Part shown: one piece after another, positions 25,464-36,200 of the stretch | How the letters are laid out: every line of letters begins with the position of its first letter | Position numbering within the stretch: the first letter of the stretch is position 1 | Origin: Bacteroidota bacterium | Lineage (GTDB): Bacteria; Bacteroidota; Bacteroidia; NS11-12g; UBA955 | Direction of reading: 5' to 3' | DNA length: 64,000 nucleotides | Assembly (NCBI GenBank): GCA_023957335.1 | Contig: JAMLHC010000001.1 | Span: forward strand, 578,017-642,016 | Program-made: the position numbers and the translations under genes | Notes under the pieces: generated by a model | The model's input: the letters and a program-made list of their open reading frames with translations, nothing else | Databases searched by the model: none | What the model was told of the DNA's origin: nothing

Positions 25464-25495
25464 TTTGTATTTAAGCTTAAAAAAAATTACTTTTG
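25464..25495 (+). promoter_or_regulatory. Predicted promoter of icd
   Basis: TTTG (25464-25467), 20-base spacer, TACTTTTG (25488-25495): a full match to the Bacteroidota consensus, 35 bases before the icd ATG. Confidence 0.65.
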
Positions 25496-25530
25496 CACCC
25501 TTTCTATCTAATTCAAAAGACAAAATTATC

Positions 25531-26772
25531 ATGCAAAAAATTAAAGTAGCAAACCCCGTTGTAGAGCTTGACGGAGACGAAATGACCAGAATTATTTGGC
25601 AGTCAATTAAAGACAAACTTATTTTCCCTTATCTCGACCTTGATATCAAATATTATGATTTGGGAGTTGAAAAACGAGATGAGACAGATGATAAAATTAC
25701 GATAGAAGCTGCCGAAGCTATCAAGAAATACAATGTAGGAATCAAATGTGCTACCATCACACCCGATGAGCAAAGAGTAACAGAGTTCAACTTGAAACAA
25801 ATGTGGAAATCTCCCAATGGCACAATCAGAAACATTCTAGACGGTACAGTATTCAGAGAGCCCATTGTTATAGACAATGTTCCGAGGCTTGTACCCAATT
25901 GGACTTCCCCTATTTGCATTGGAAGACACGCGTTTGGAGACCAATACAGAGCCACAGACTTTGTTACTAAAGGGCAAGGAAAACTCACCATTACTTTTAC
26001 TCCCGAGAACGGAGCCGTACCTCAGTCTTTTGAAGTATATAATTTCAAGGGGGACGGAGTAGCAATGGCAATGTACAACCACGATGAATCTATTTACGGA
26101 TTCGCAAGAGCTTGTATGAACCAAGCATTGGCAAAGGGTTGGCCCCTATTTCTCAGCACAAAAAATACAATTCTGAAAAAGTATGACGGACGTTTCAAAG
26201 ACATATTTGAAGAAGTTTATGTAAACGAATTCAAATCTAAATTTGAAGAAAAAGGTATTTACTATGAGCACAGATTGATTGATGACATGGTTGCTTTTGT
26301 ATTAAAAACGCATGGCAAAATCGTTTGGGCTTGTAAGAATTATGATGGAGATGTTCAATCAGACACAGTAGCACAAGGCTATGGCTCATTAGGACTGATG
26401 ACTTCTACCTTGGTTACACCGGACGGCAAAACGATGGAAGCAGAAGCTGCACACGGAACTGTTACACGTCACTATAGACAACATCAGCAAGGCAAACCCA
26501 CTTCTACCAACCCGATTGCAAGTATTTTTGCATGGACAAGAGGGCTTGCTTTTAGAGGCAAATTAGACAATAACCAAGCACTGATTGATTTCAGCAACAC
26601 CCTTGAACAAACTTGTATTGAAGTGGTAGAAAGCGGAAAGATGACTAAAGACCTGGCAATTTGCATTCATGGAAACAATGTGGAACACGGCAAACATTTC
26701 TTGTACACCGAGGAATTCCTTGATGCTATTGACAGCGCATTGAAAGCAAAACTTACGGCTCATTCAGCATAA
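25531..26772 (+). CDS. icd: NADP-dependent isocitrate dehydrogenase, eukaryotic-like type
   Basis: TCA-cycle enzyme converting isocitrate to 2-oxoglutarate. The 413-aa protein starts [20 protein letters not shown], and [42 protein letters not shown] and [13 protein letters not shown] mark the subfamily of homodimeric IDH1/2-like enzymes. The frame extends upstream to 25414, but the ATG at 25531 lies correctly after the promoter and fits the family N-terminus. Confidence 0.95.
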   Translation: MQKIKVANPVVELDGDEMTRIIWQSIKDKLIFPYLDLDIKYYDLGVEKRDETDDKITIEAAEAIKKYNVGIKCATITPDEQRVTEFNLKQMWKSPNGTIRNILDGTVFREPIVIDNVPRLVPNWTSPICIGRHAFGDQYRATDFVTKGQGKLTITFTPENGAVPQSFEVYNFKGDGVAMAMYNHDESIYGFARACMNQALAKGWPLFLSTKNTILKKYDGRFKDIFEEVYVNEFKSKFEEKGIYYEHRLIDDMVAFVLKTHGKIVWACKNYDGDVQSDTVAQGYGSLGLMTSTLVTPDGKTMEAEAAHGTVTRHYRQHQQGKPTSTNPIASIFAWTRGLAFRGKLDNNQALIDFSNTLEQTCIEVVESGKMTKDLAICIHGNNVEHGKHFLYTEEFLDAIDSALKAKLTAHSA

Positions 26773-26800
26773 TCAAATCAATTTTGCTAAAGTATATTAC

Positions 26801-26834
26801 ACAAGGCGCACTGATTTTTGGTGCGCCTTGTTTG
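26801..26834 (+). terminator. Intrinsic terminator after icd
   Basis: ACAAGGCGCAC pairs with GTGCGCCTTGT (11 bp) around a nine-base loop, followed by TTG; lies 29 bases after the icd stop. Confidence 0.65.
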
Positions 26835-26901
26835 CTTTATAAAGGCTATGATGCAAATTTATTTCCACCTAAAATGAAATAAATTTGCTGACTCATTTTT
26901 C

Positions 26902-27813
26902 ATGGAACAAAATCTAATTCTGGAAGCAAAAGGTATCACCAAAAAGTATGGTGAACACGTTGCGCTAAACAAGGTGGACATTCAAGTCGGGGCGGGATCA
27001 ATCTTTGGATTGTTGGGACCGAATGGCGCAGGCAAGAGTACATTTATTCGCATTGTAAACAGGATTTTGATGCCCGATGAAGGCAGTATTTTGATTAAAG
27101 GAGAAAATCTTTCAGAAAAACACGTGCTGAATATTGGTTATCTGCCCGAAGAACGCGGGCTTTATAAGAAGATGAAGGTGGGGGAACAACTGATGTATTT
27201 TGCCCAACTTCGAGGATTATCTAATGAAGAAGCCAAACGCAAATCAAAAGAAACACTCAAAGAGTTTGATGCACAAGATTGGTGGAACAAAAGAGTGGAA
27301 GATTTATCCAAGGGTATGGCACAAAAAGTTCAGTTTGTAGCCACTATGCTGCATGAACCTGATTTAATGATTCTGGATGAACCTTTTTCCGGCTTTGACC
27401 CGCTGAATGCAGATTTAATAAAAAATCAAATCTTAAACCTCAAGAACCGCGGGGCTTCTGTAATACTGTCCACTCACAGAATGGAATCAGTAGAGGAACT
27501 TTGCGACAACCTTGTGTTAATCAATAAGTCTCAAGTCATACTTCAGGGTAAAACTTCTGATATCAAACAGCGTTTTAGAGAGCACAGTTTTGCTATCAAA
27601 TACAAAGGCCATTTGCAAACCGATAACAGCTTTGATATTATAGAACTGAAAGAAAACACAGATATCTCAAACGCGCTCATCAAAGCTGCACCCGAAGTGA
27701 GCAATAGAGACCTGATACAAAGACTGTCAATGCAGGTTGAATTAATGGAGTTTGCAGAGAAGTTACCCGACATGAATGAAATTTTTATCCGCTCAGTAAA
27801 AGACAACGCATGA
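26902..27813 (+). CDS. ABC transporter ATP-binding protein (NatA-like)
   Basis: ATPase of an export-type ABC system, 303 aa. Walker A LLGPNGAGKSTFIRI, signature LSKGMAQKVQF, Walker B LMILDEPFSGFDP and a C-terminal DUF4162-type extension (about residues 215-303). Overlaps the permease gene by four bases. The substrate is unknown; NatA relatives handle Na+ or other small cations, but many related exporters handle other substrates. Confidence 0.85.
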   Translation: MEQNLILEAKGITKKYGEHVALNKVDIQVGAGSIFGLLGPNGAGKSTFIRIVNRILMPDEGSILIKGENLSEKHVLNIGYLPEERGLYKKMKVGEQLMYFAQLRGLSNEEAKRKSKETLKEFDAQDWWNKRVEDLSKGMAQKVQFVATMLHEPDLMILDEPFSGFDPLNADLIKNQILNLKNRGASVILSTHRMESVEELCDNLVLINKSQVILQGKTSDIKQRFREHSFAIKYKGHLQTDNSFDIIELKENTDISNALIKAAPEVSNRDLIQRLSMQVELMEFAEKLPDMNEIFIRSVKDNA

Positions 27814-29108
27814 ACAAAGTTTGGATTATTCTTAAAAAGGAGTTTTGGGGCAGGGTCAAAAAGCGCTCTTTCATTATCTCTACTCTGCTAATACCCGTTT
27901 TAATGCCTGCATTTATTATTTTGATGGGCTATTTGAACAGCAGAGAAAGTGCTGGAGAAAAACCCAAATCTGTGTTAGTTTTGGATGAAACACATACGTT
28001 TCATTTTACTAATTCACCCAAATATATTTATGAGACAACTTTAAGTGATTTTGAAGGTGCAAAAGCAATGTTTTCAGAATCTGACTACTTTGCTTTTCTG
28101 TATATCCCTCCTGAAGGTGCGGAATCAACTAAGGGGATGACCTTGTATTCTAAGACAAATCTCAGCATTTCAGAGAGTACAGATATTAAGTTGCTTATAG
28201 AAAATCAGTTGCGAGAAGAAAAACTGAAAGCACAGCACCTCGACAGTACAATTTTAGCTTCCTTGCAACCCAAAGTAAGGCTCAATGAAAAGACATTGAC
28301 TGAAAAGGGAGATGAAAAGCTGTCAAGTTCCATCATTACCTTCGGGGTTGGTTATGTACTCAGCATGTTGATTTATATGTTTGTATTGATATACGGCTCA
28401 CAAGTGATGCAGAGCATCATTGAAGAAAAATCAAGCAAAGTAATTGAGATAATCGTATCCATTGTCAAACCTTTGCAGTTGATGATGGGAAAAGTGTTGG
28501 GAATAGCTTCTGTCGGGCTTTTTCAGTTTTTGGTTTGGGTAATTTTGATAACACTACTTTCGACTGTAGGGCTATCTTTTATCCTGCCTCAGCTTTCGCA
28601 TGGTCCCGAAATTGTTAACCCCGATATGCAAGGAATGGAAAATGTGCAAATAAGTTCAGATTGGTTTGGTATCATTTCCGGAATTCCATTTGCGAAGATA
28701 ATTGTGCTGTTTTTATTCTATTTTCTTTTTGGGTTTCTTTTGTATGGTTCCGTATTTGCCGCAGTTGGTTCGGCAGTTGAGACCCCACAAGAAGCGCAGC
28801 AGTTTGTTTTGCCTATAACTATCCCCATGCTGGTTGCAATCATTGGTTCTATGGGTTTTGTACTTCAAAATCCTTCCGGCTCAGTCAGTTTTTGGCTTTC
28901 CATCATACCTTTTTTCTCACCCATTGCCATGATGACGAGACTTGCTTTTGATGTGCCTTGGTGGCAGTTATTTTTATCTATGTTTCTGTTGGTTGCAACT
29001 ACTTTTTTTATGCTATGGGCTTCCGGTAGAATTTTCAAAGTGGGTATTCTCACACAAGGCTCCAAAGTAAATTACAAAACTTTATTTAAATGGTTTATAA
29101 AAGGTTAG
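27810..29108 (+). CDS. ABC-2 type transporter permease (NatB-like)
   Basis: 432-aa permease with an N-terminal helix (FIISTLLIPVLMPAFIILMG), a periplasmic domain of about 130 residues, and at least five further helices in the second half, including VLSMLIYMFVLIYGSQVM and the conserved IIEEKSSKVIEIIVS segment of the NatB/ABC-2 family. Partner of the preceding ATPase. Confidence 0.85.
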   Translation: MNKVWIILKKEFWGRVKKRSFIISTLLIPVLMPAFIILMGYLNSRESAGEKPKSVLVLDETHTFHFTNSPKYIYETTLSDFEGAKAMFSESDYFAFLYIPPEGAESTKGMTLYSKTNLSISESTDIKLLIENQLREEKLKAQHLDSTILASLQPKVRLNEKTLTEKGDEKLSSSIITFGVGYVLSMLIYMFVLIYGSQVMQSIIEEKSSKVIEIIVSIVKPLQLMMGKVLGIASVGLFQFLVWVILITLLSTVGLSFILPQLSHGPEIVNPDMQGMENVQISSDWFGIISGIPFAKIIVLFLFYFLFGFLLYGSVFAAVGSAVETPQEAQQFVLPITIPMLVAIIGSMGFVLQNPSGSVSFWLSIIPFFSPIAMMTRLAFDVPWWQLFLSMFLLVATTFFMLWASGRIFKVGILTQGSKVNYKTLFKWFIKG

Positions 29109-29131
29109 TAAGTAGAATTTCAATCTGTTTA

Positions 29132-30052
29132 TTACTCAAATTCTTTTATCAAAGCATACAAATTAAAATTGCCTTGTTGTATCTTTTGGTGGATTTGCAA
29201 TTCTAAATCTTTGCGATTCAGATTGCGCATTCTCTTGTCTGCTATGAGCTTCCATGCTCTTTCGGCAAGCAGAGATGCCTTTTTCGCATTCGTTTTGTTT
29301 GAAAGAATATGTTTTTCTATGGATTCTGAAAGTTTCTCAATGCCTATGTTCTGAGTAGCAACAGTTTCTATAATGGGCGGGTTCCAATCACTTGCTTTGC
29401 GATGATTGAGTGCATTTTGCAAATACACATGAAATTTTGCAGCTCCCTCTCTGTCAGATTTGTTAATTACAAAAATATCGGCAATTTCCATAATCCCCGA
29501 TTTGATTGCTTGAATTTCATCACCGGCTTCCGGCACCAGCACAAACACAGTTGTATCTGCAAGTCCGGCAATCTCAACTTCACTTTGACCTACCCCCACA
29601 GTTTCTATAACAATTCTGTCAAAACCCGCGTTTCGCAACAAATCAGTTGCTTCCACTATGGTATGTGTCAACCCACCCAAAGCCCCACGTGAAGCAAAAG
29701 AACGAATAAAAACCCTATCGTTTGTATACAGTTCCGCCATGCGCAAGCGGTCACCCAATAATGCTCCCAAATTAAAGGGTGAAGATGGGTCCACCGCAAG
29801 TATGGCTACTTTAAGATTCAGAGAATTTGTCCAATAACCGACAAGTGCGTTAACCAAAGAACTTTTGCCCGCACCGGGAGGTCCTGTGATACCGATAACC
29901 GGAACATGAATATTGGGGCTAAGTTTTTCTAAGATGGATTCTATCCCGGATTCTTGGTTTTCAATTGCGGTCAGAAGCTTGGCAAGGGCACGCACATTAC
30001 CATTTTTCATAGATTCAAACAAATCTATCAAATTATTTTTTCCTTTGCTCAT
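29132..30052 (-). CDS. meaB: MeaB-type GTPase, methylmalonyl-CoA mutase chaperone
   Basis: G3E-family GTPase (306 aa) that guards and loads B12 into methylmalonyl-CoA mutase. Walker A GITGPPGAGKSSLVNAL, then LAVDPSSPFNLGALLGDRLR, FDRIVIETVGVGQSEVEIAG and the base motif NKSDREGA. Mutase genes are not in the window. It is divergent from the DUF2723 gene 122 bases away. Confidence 0.9.
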   Translation of the reverse strand: MSKGKNNLIDLFESMKNGNVRALAKLLTAIENQESGIESILEKLSPNIHVPVIGITGPPGAGKSSLVNALVGYWTNSLNLKVAILAVDPSSPFNLGALLGDRLRMAELYTNDRVFIRSFASRGALGGLTHTIVEATDLLRNAGFDRIVIETVGVGQSEVEIAGLADTTVFVLVPEAGDEIQAIKSGIMEIADIFVINKSDREGAAKFHVYLQNALNHRKASDWNPPIIETVATQNIGIEKLSESIEKHILSNKTNAKKASLLAERAWKLIADKRMRNLNRKDLELQIHQKIQQGNFNLYALIKEFE

Positions 30053-30174
30053 GCTGTGGCAAAAGTAGCCATAAAAGGAGGCTTTTGTGCGATATTATGA
30101 AATGCACAATGAAAATACCTTTGACTTTGCAAAAAATCTTTATTTTCGCTGCCCTTACTGAGCAAAATAGATTT

Positions 30175-33100
30175 ATGCGCGGATACAAATTTTACAACAA
30201 CCTGTTTGGCTGGATAGCCGGACTTATTGCCCTGATTTCCTATCAACTTACAATTGAACAATCTGTCAGTTTATGGGATTGTGGCGAGTTTATTGCAGCC
30301 TCATACAAACTGATGGTAGTTCACCCTCCGGGAGCACCTTTCTTCCTGATGTTGGGCAGAATTTTCTCCATGTTTGCACCCAATCCTGCTGCTGTGGGAT
30401 TTTGGGTTAACACCATGAGCACATTGGCAGCTGCGGGTGCTGTGTTATTTACTTTTTGGATTGTTACCTACTATGCAAAAAAACTTTTGACAAAAGACAG
30501 TGCAGAATTAACCACCGAAAAACTCATTCTCATCTTTGGTGCAGGCTTCGTGGGTTCGCTCGCAATGACTTATATGGATTCATTTTGGTTCTCAGCTGTC
30601 GAGGCAGAGGTTTATGCAATGTCATCTTTCTTCACAATGGCTACATTTTGGGCAGCCATTAAATGGGAAGGCAGCACAAGCAAACATGCAGACAAATGGT
30701 TAGTGTTGATTGGGTTGTTGATAGGATTATCTATCGGCACACACTTACTCAGTTTGCTGGTAATTCCTGCTGTTGCATTTATTTACTATTTCAAAAAGAC
30801 AGTAAATCCCAATTGGGTAGGCGGTATCATTGCTTTTGTTGCAGGATTCTTGATATTAACTTTTATTCAAAACTTGATGATTCCCGGCATTCCGAAGTTA
30901 ATGTCCATTTTTGATTTGTTCTTTGTAAACACACTTGGTTTCGGATTTAATACCGGGTCATTTGTAGCGATACTGTTGATAGTGGCTGTGGTTATTGGAG
31001 GTATCATTTTTTCTTTGAAAAAGGGAAAGAGACATTTGAACTTTGCTTTTGTGATTATAGCTTATATCCTTTTGGGGTATTCAAGTTATGCAATGGTGGT
31101 TATCCGTTCTTTACAAAACCCACCAATTGACATGAATAATCCTGCCGACCCGTTCAACCTTTTGAGCTATATCAATCGTGAACAATACGGGGACAGACCT
31201 TTGTTGTATGGTCCTTATTTTAATGCGGATCTAATCAACGTAAATCCCGGCAGCACTATTTGGACAAAGGGCGACAAGGGCTATCTGAAAGTGGGCAACA
31301 AACAAGATTATGAATATGAAAAAGAAATGCAAACTTTCTTTCCACGTATGGGCGACATGCAAAAAGAAGGGAGTGCGCAAGGATACAGACTTTGGGGTGG
31401 CATGGGTGATATTCAATCAAGAATTGACCAATTAAGCCAGCAACTCCAATCCACTCAAGACCAACAACAAGCCGAGCAACTACGAGGTCAGTTAACTCAA
31501 TATGAAAAAACAAAGCCTGCATTTTCAAATGACTTAATGTTTTTTGTTAACTATCAGCTTGGATATATGTACATGCGTTATTTCATGTGGAATTTTGCCG
31601 GCAGACAAAATGACCAACAAGGACATTATTTCAACAAAGAGTTTGATGGAAACTGGGTTAGTGGTATTTCATTTGTGGACAATATAAGATTAGGTCCTCA
31701 AGGCAATATGCCCGAAGTATTAAAATCTAATTATGCTAAAAACAAATTCTATTTCCTACCCTTGATTTTGGGTATTCTCGGCATTGTATTCCAATACAAG
31801 AGAGCTAAGAATGATTTTATTGTCAACTTGGTCTTCTTCCTTTATACAGGAATTTTGATTGTTGTATATCTGAATATGCCTCCCTTTGAACCACGTGAAA
31901 GAGATTATGCAGTAGTGGGTTCGTTTCAGGTATTCTGTATCTGGATAGGGCTGGGCGTACTCATGGCATGGCAATTATTAAACAAATACATTAAGAATGG
32001 CAAAACAGCAGCACTTACTGCTACTGCGGTTTCTATTCTTGCTGCCCCTGTTTTGATGGGAGCTCAAGGCTGGGATGACCACAACCGCTCAGGCAGACGC
32101 ATGGCGATTGATTTTGCTATTGATTATCTGGAATCTTGTGCACCTAATGCTATATTATTTACCAATGGAGATAATGACACATATCCATTGTGGTATGCAC
32201 AAAACGTGGAAGGTATCAGAACTGATATCAGGATTATCAATATGAGTTTGTTGCCTACAGACTGGTACTCTTCTATTTTGCTTGACAAAGTGTACAAATC
32301 AGACCCGCTCCCACTTACATTTACCAAGGAAGATTTAAGAGCAGGAAACAATGAGTTTGTAAGGTATTATCCGGGTAATTTCAATCAAGATAAGTATTAC
32401 CCACTTGGCGATGTAATGAAATTTATTCGCGACCCCAACGAAATTGTAACAGACCAAAGAGGTGAAAAAGTGCATTATTTGCCTGTACAAAATTTTGTAA
32501 TTAAGGTCGATAAAAATGCCGTGATAGAAAGCAATGTGGTTCCTACTGAAGATACAGGAAGTATTGTCAACGAACTTCGTTTTTCGTTCAACAGACAGTA
32601 TATGCACAAAGGAGATATGGTATTTTTTGATTTAATTTCAAACAATGCCAAAACCGGTTGGAAGCGCCCTATTTACTTTACCACAACCACCGGAAGAGGT
32701 GCATATTACGGACTTGAGAAGTACTTCCAATTAGAGGGATTGGCATACCGTCTTGTTCCGATCGAAAACCAGCCTCAAAGTGGTACTCCTACAAGACTTG
32801 CGTATGATATTTTATATAAAAACTTGATGGAGAAATTCAAGTATTTTAATATGAAGGGCAAGAAGACCTTCTTCATGGATGAAAAATCTGTATTGGTTCC
32901 CCAAAACCTTCAAAATGTTTTTGTACAATTTGCAAGTGATATGGAGCAAACCAATAGGAATTACAGAACTGAATTGAATTTGCTTGAAAACCCGACCGAT
33001 GGAATGCCTAGCCCACCAGAGGGAAGAAAAGAGTGGCTCACCCAGAGAATCAAACAGAATAAAGAGAGGTCAATCAAAATATTAGATAAAGTTTTTGAAG

Positions 33101-33429
33101 AAATTCCTGAATCTATTCTGCCTATGAGAAGTCAAACAAAGTATTATGCTGCTCTGACTTATTATGATTTGGATGAAAAAGACAAGGGTGTTCATCACAT
33201 GACTGAGTTATATCAACGCAATTTGGCTATGGCAAAATACCTCTACCAATTTGACGGTAGAACTCAATTCACACCCTATGCAATGAGTATGTATTCCGAA
33301 GCTATTCAATTTATAGACCTTGCAAAACAATCGTTTGAAAAATGGGGTATGGAGGACATGAAGAACAAAATTGAAACTGAAAGTAATCAATATAGGGATT
33401 TAGCTAAGAAATTGGGAATTATCAATTAG
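30175..33429 (+). CDS. DUF2723 (GT117) membrane glycosyltransferase-like protein
   Basis: 1084-aa membrane protein of the DUF2723 family (GT117), related to human TMEM260, an O-mannosyltransferase. The N-terminus carries the family core SVSLWDCGEFIAASYKLMVV and HPPGAPFFLMLGRIFSMF. About ten or more membrane helices precede a large C-terminal soluble part (YDLDEKDKGVHHMTEL) with TPR-like features. The ATG at 30175 fits the family; the frame is open to 30085 without support. O-mannosylation of exported proteins is an inference; the GT2 gene at 12097 could supply polyprenol-phosphate-mannose. Confidence 0.8.
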   Translation: MRGYKFYNNLFGWIAGLIALISYQLTIEQSVSLWDCGEFIAASYKLMVVHPPGAPFFLMLGRIFSMFAPNPAAVGFWVNTMSTLAAAGAVLFTFWIVTYYAKKLLTKDSAELTTEKLILIFGAGFVGSLAMTYMDSFWFSAVEAEVYAMSSFFTMATFWAAIKWEGSTSKHADKWLVLIGLLIGLSIGTHLLSLLVIPAVAFIYYFKKTVNPNWVGGIIAFVAGFLILTFIQNLMIPGIPKLMSIFDLFFVNTLGFGFNTGSFVAILLIVAVVIGGIIFSLKKGKRHLNFAFVIIAYILLGYSSYAMVVIRSLQNPPIDMNNPADPFNLLSYINREQYGDRPLLYGPYFNADLINVNPGSTIWTKGDKGYLKVGNKQDYEYEKEMQTFFPRMGDMQKEGSAQGYRLWGGMGDIQSRIDQLSQQLQSTQDQQQAEQLRGQLTQYEKTKPAFSNDLMFFVNYQLGYMYMRYFMWNFAGRQNDQQGHYFNKEFDGNWVSGISFVDNIRLGPQGNMPEVLKSNYAKNKFYFLPLILGILGIVFQYKRAKNDFIVNLVFFLYTGILIVVYLNMPPFEPRERDYAVVGSFQVFCIWIGLGVLMAWQLLNKYIKNGKTAALTATAVSILAAPVLMGAQGWDDHNRSGRRMAIDFAIDYLESCAPNAILFTNGDNDTYPLWYAQNVEGIRTDIRIINMSLLPTDWYSSILLDKVYKSDPLPLTFTKEDLRAGNNEFVRYYPGNFNQDKYYPLGDVMKFIRDPNEIVTDQRGEKVHYLPVQNFVIKVDKNAVIESNVVPTEDTGSIVNELRFSFNRQYMHKGDMVFFDLISNNAKTGWKRPIYFTTTTGRGAYYGLEKYFQLEGLAYRLVPIENQPQSGTPTRLAYDILYKNLMEKFKYFNMKGKKTFFMDEKSVLVPQNLQNVFVQFASDMEQTNRNYRTELNLLENPTDGMPSPPEGRKEWLTQRIKQNKERSIKILDKVFEEIPESILPMRSQTKYYAALTYYDLDEKDKGVHHMTELYQRNLAMAKYLYQFDGRTQFTPYAMSMYSEAIQFIDLAKQSFEKWGMEDMKNKIETESNQYRDLAKKLGIIN

Positions 33430-33462
33430 TCCCTATTCATAACAATGCCTGAAACATCAATT

Positions 33463-33490
33463 AAAGGCGGGTTTTAAACCCGCCTTTTTT
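33463..33490 (+). terminator. Intrinsic terminator after the DUF2723 gene
   Basis: AAAGGCGGGTTT pairs with AAACCCGCCTTT, followed by TTTT. Strong and textbook in form. Confidence 0.8.
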
Positions 33491-33561
33491 ATTGAGAAAA
33501 TGTTAATCATTTCCATTGTTGAAAGTATAATTTGCGCCCTCAAACAGAAAAATAGAAAGTA

Positions 33562-36165
33562 ATGACAAATCCTGTTAAAGAAACCCCCTTGATGAAACAG
33601 TTTTGGCAAGTCAAAGCCAAATACCCCGGGGCAATCATTCTGTTCAGGGTTGGAGACTTTTATGAAACCTTTGCCGAAGATGCAGTTAAAACAGCCAATA
33701 CACTAGGGCTAGTGCTCACCAAACGAGGCAATGGTTCAGCTTCTGAGATTGAGCTTGCCGGATTTCCGCATCATTCATTGGATACCTATCTTCCTAAATT
33801 AGTGAGAGCAGGATATCGCGTTGCTGTTTGCGACCAATTAGAAGACCCCAAAATGGCTAAAGGACTTGTCAAAAGAGGTGTTACTGAGTTGGTGAGTCCG
33901 GGAGTTGCATACAGCGACAAGGTGTTAGAATCTAAAAAGAGCAATTATCTGGCTTCCGTTTTCAAACTTGATGGTAAGATTGGAATTGCATTTTTGGATA
34001 TTTCAACCGGAGAGTTCTTTGTGACAGCAGGAAACATAGAAAGCGTTGACAAGCTGCTTGGCGGGTTTCAACCTGCGGAGATAATAATAGCAAAAAATCA
34101 ACAAAATGACTTTCCGCCTGCATGGCAAGATAGTTATATCATCCAAACTCTGGACGCATGGGTTTTCCAACCCGATTATGCATCAGATAAACTCAAAGAT
34201 CACTTCAAAACAGTTTCCTTGAAAGGTTTCAGAATTGAAGATGAATTGGAAATGATAACGGCAGCGGGTGCTGCCTTGCATTATGCCGCAGAAGCTTGTT
34301 TTGACCGACTGCAACATATTAACACCCTGCAAAGAATCGAAACTGACAACTATGTTTGGCTGGATTCTTTTACCATTCGAAATCTTGAAATCTTACAGCC
34401 CATTTTCCCCGGTGGCAAAGCATTAGTAGAAGTTATTGACAAAACAGTATCTCCCATGGGAGCCAGAACACTGAGGAATTGGATAGTGTTGCCACTCAAA
34501 GAACTGAAACCTATCCAAGAACGATTGGATATAGTTGAATTTTTCTTTCAAAATCCTTCACTCAGACAACAAATCATTGACTCACTTAAGCAAGTTGGAG
34601 ATATTGAACGCATTATTTCACGTGTTGCACTACTCAGAGCCGGACCAAGAGAGTTATTACAGTTAGCCAAAGGGTTGAAAATTGCTGAAGAAATTAACAA
34701 CTTTCTCAAACAAAGTGGCAATAACACTCTTATTGAACTTGCCGACCGAATCAATCCCTGTCAAAGCATTGCCAACAAAATCATTACTCAAATAAGTGAG
34801 GATGCTCCTGCCGTGGCTGCCAAAGGAGGTGTCTTCACAAACGGATTTGATGCTGAATTAGATGAACTACGTGACATTACCCAAAATGGTAAAGGCAAAA
34901 TTGCAGCAATCCATGCACGTGAAGTTAATTTGACCGGTATTCCTTCCCTTAAAATAGGTTTTAATAATGTGTTCGGTTATTTTTTAGAAGTTACACACGC
35001 ACACAAAAACAAAGTTCCCGAGAGTTGGATTCGCAAGCAAACACTCACCAATGCCGAGCGCTATGTTACTCCCGAACTAAAAGAATTAGAAGAAAAAATA
35101 CTCAATGCAGAAACGCTTATACTGCAAAGAGAAACTCAATTATATGAAGAATTTCAGCAACATATAATTAATTTTGTTGAACCCATTCGAATCACAGCAT
35201 TTAGTCTTGGCAATTTGGATTGCTTAACATCTTTTGCCGAATTGGCGATGAGCAACCGCTATTGCAAACCTCAAATCACAATGGGTTTTGAACTTGAACT
35301 CAAAGCATCACGCCATCCGGTAATAGAAAAACAACTTCCTCCCGGTGAAAGTTATATTGATAACGACATTCTTTTTGATGAAGAACAAAGAATTATCATA
35401 CTTACCGGTCCAAATATGTCTGGAAAATCGGCATTGCTCAGGCAAACTGCTCTTGCCGTGTTGATGACACAAATTGGATGCTTTGTTGCTGCCGATTCTG
35501 CCACTATCGGAATAGTAGATAAAATCTATACGCGTGTAGGAGCTTCGGACAATATCAGTTTAGGAGAATCCACCTTTATGGTTGAAATGCTCGAAACTGC
35601 AAGTATTCTCAACAATATCAGCAAGAACAGCCTTGTGCTTCTGGATGAAATAGGGCGTGGCACATCCACTTTTGACGGAGTGTCTCTGGCGTGGGCTATT
35701 GCTGAATTCATTGCCACCCATGTCCAAAGCCCAAAAACATTGTTTGCAACCCATTATCACGAGTTGAATGAACTTGAGAACAAACTGCAAGGAGTCAAGA
35801 ACTTTCATATCTCTATTAAAGAAGTAAGTGATAAAATTCTTTTTTTGAGAAAACTTGTTAGTGGCGGAAGTGAGAGCAGTTTTGGTATTCACGTAGCCAA
35901 GATGGCAGGCATTCCTAAGGCTGTAACTGACCGCGCAGCACTCATCTTAGAAGAATTGGAAAAAGATAGAGCAGCCATCTCCGGCAAAGAAACACTCAAA
36001 AAACTCAAGCGTCAAGAAGTGCAAATGACGATGTTTGGCATAAACGATCCTCGTCTTGAGGAAATGCGCAGAATGGTTTTTGAAACAGATGTAAACTCGC
36101 TTTCGCCTATTGAGGCTTTGATGAAGCTAAATGAGTTGAAAAAGGTGCTGGAAGGAGGAAAGTAA
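33562..36165 (+). CDS. mutS: DNA mismatch repair protein MutS
   Basis: Mismatch recognition ATPase, 867 aa, the MutS1 length. The mismatch-binding Phe-x-Glu motif is in LFRVGDFYETF (about residue 30); Walker A is LTGPNMSGKSALLRQTA, followed by GRGTSTFDGVSLAWAI, FATHYHEL and a C-terminal helical tail (about residues 800-867). It has its own transcription unit after a strong terminator. Confidence 0.98.
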   Translation: MTNPVKETPLMKQFWQVKAKYPGAIILFRVGDFYETFAEDAVKTANTLGLVLTKRGNGSASEIELAGFPHHSLDTYLPKLVRAGYRVAVCDQLEDPKMAKGLVKRGVTELVSPGVAYSDKVLESKKSNYLASVFKLDGKIGIAFLDISTGEFFVTAGNIESVDKLLGGFQPAEIIIAKNQQNDFPPAWQDSYIIQTLDAWVFQPDYASDKLKDHFKTVSLKGFRIEDELEMITAAGAALHYAAEACFDRLQHINTLQRIETDNYVWLDSFTIRNLEILQPIFPGGKALVEVIDKTVSPMGARTLRNWIVLPLKELKPIQERLDIVEFFFQNPSLRQQIIDSLKQVGDIERIISRVALLRAGPRELLQLAKGLKIAEEINNFLKQSGNNTLIELADRINPCQSIANKIITQISEDAPAVAAKGGVFTNGFDAELDELRDITQNGKGKIAAIHAREVNLTGIPSLKIGFNNVFGYFLEVTHAHKNKVPESWIRKQTLTNAERYVTPELKELEEKILNAETLILQRETQLYEEFQQHIINFVEPIRITAFSLGNLDCLTSFAELAMSNRYCKPQITMGFELELKASRHPVIEKQLPPGESYIDNDILFDEEQRIIILTGPNMSGKSALLRQTALAVLMTQIGCFVAADSATIGIVDKIYTRVGASDNISLGESTFMVEMLETASILNNISKNSLVLLDEIGRGTSTFDGVSLAWAIAEFIATHVQSPKTLFATHYHELNELENKLQGVKNFHISIKEVSDKILFLRKLVSGGSESSFGIHVAKMAGIPKAVTDRAALILEELEKDRAAISGKETLKKLKRQEVQMTMFGINDPRLEEMRRMVFETDVNSLSPIEALMKLNELKKVLEGGK

Positions 36166-36200
36166 TCAAGGTTCTATTCAAAGTAAGAACTGAGTAATAA

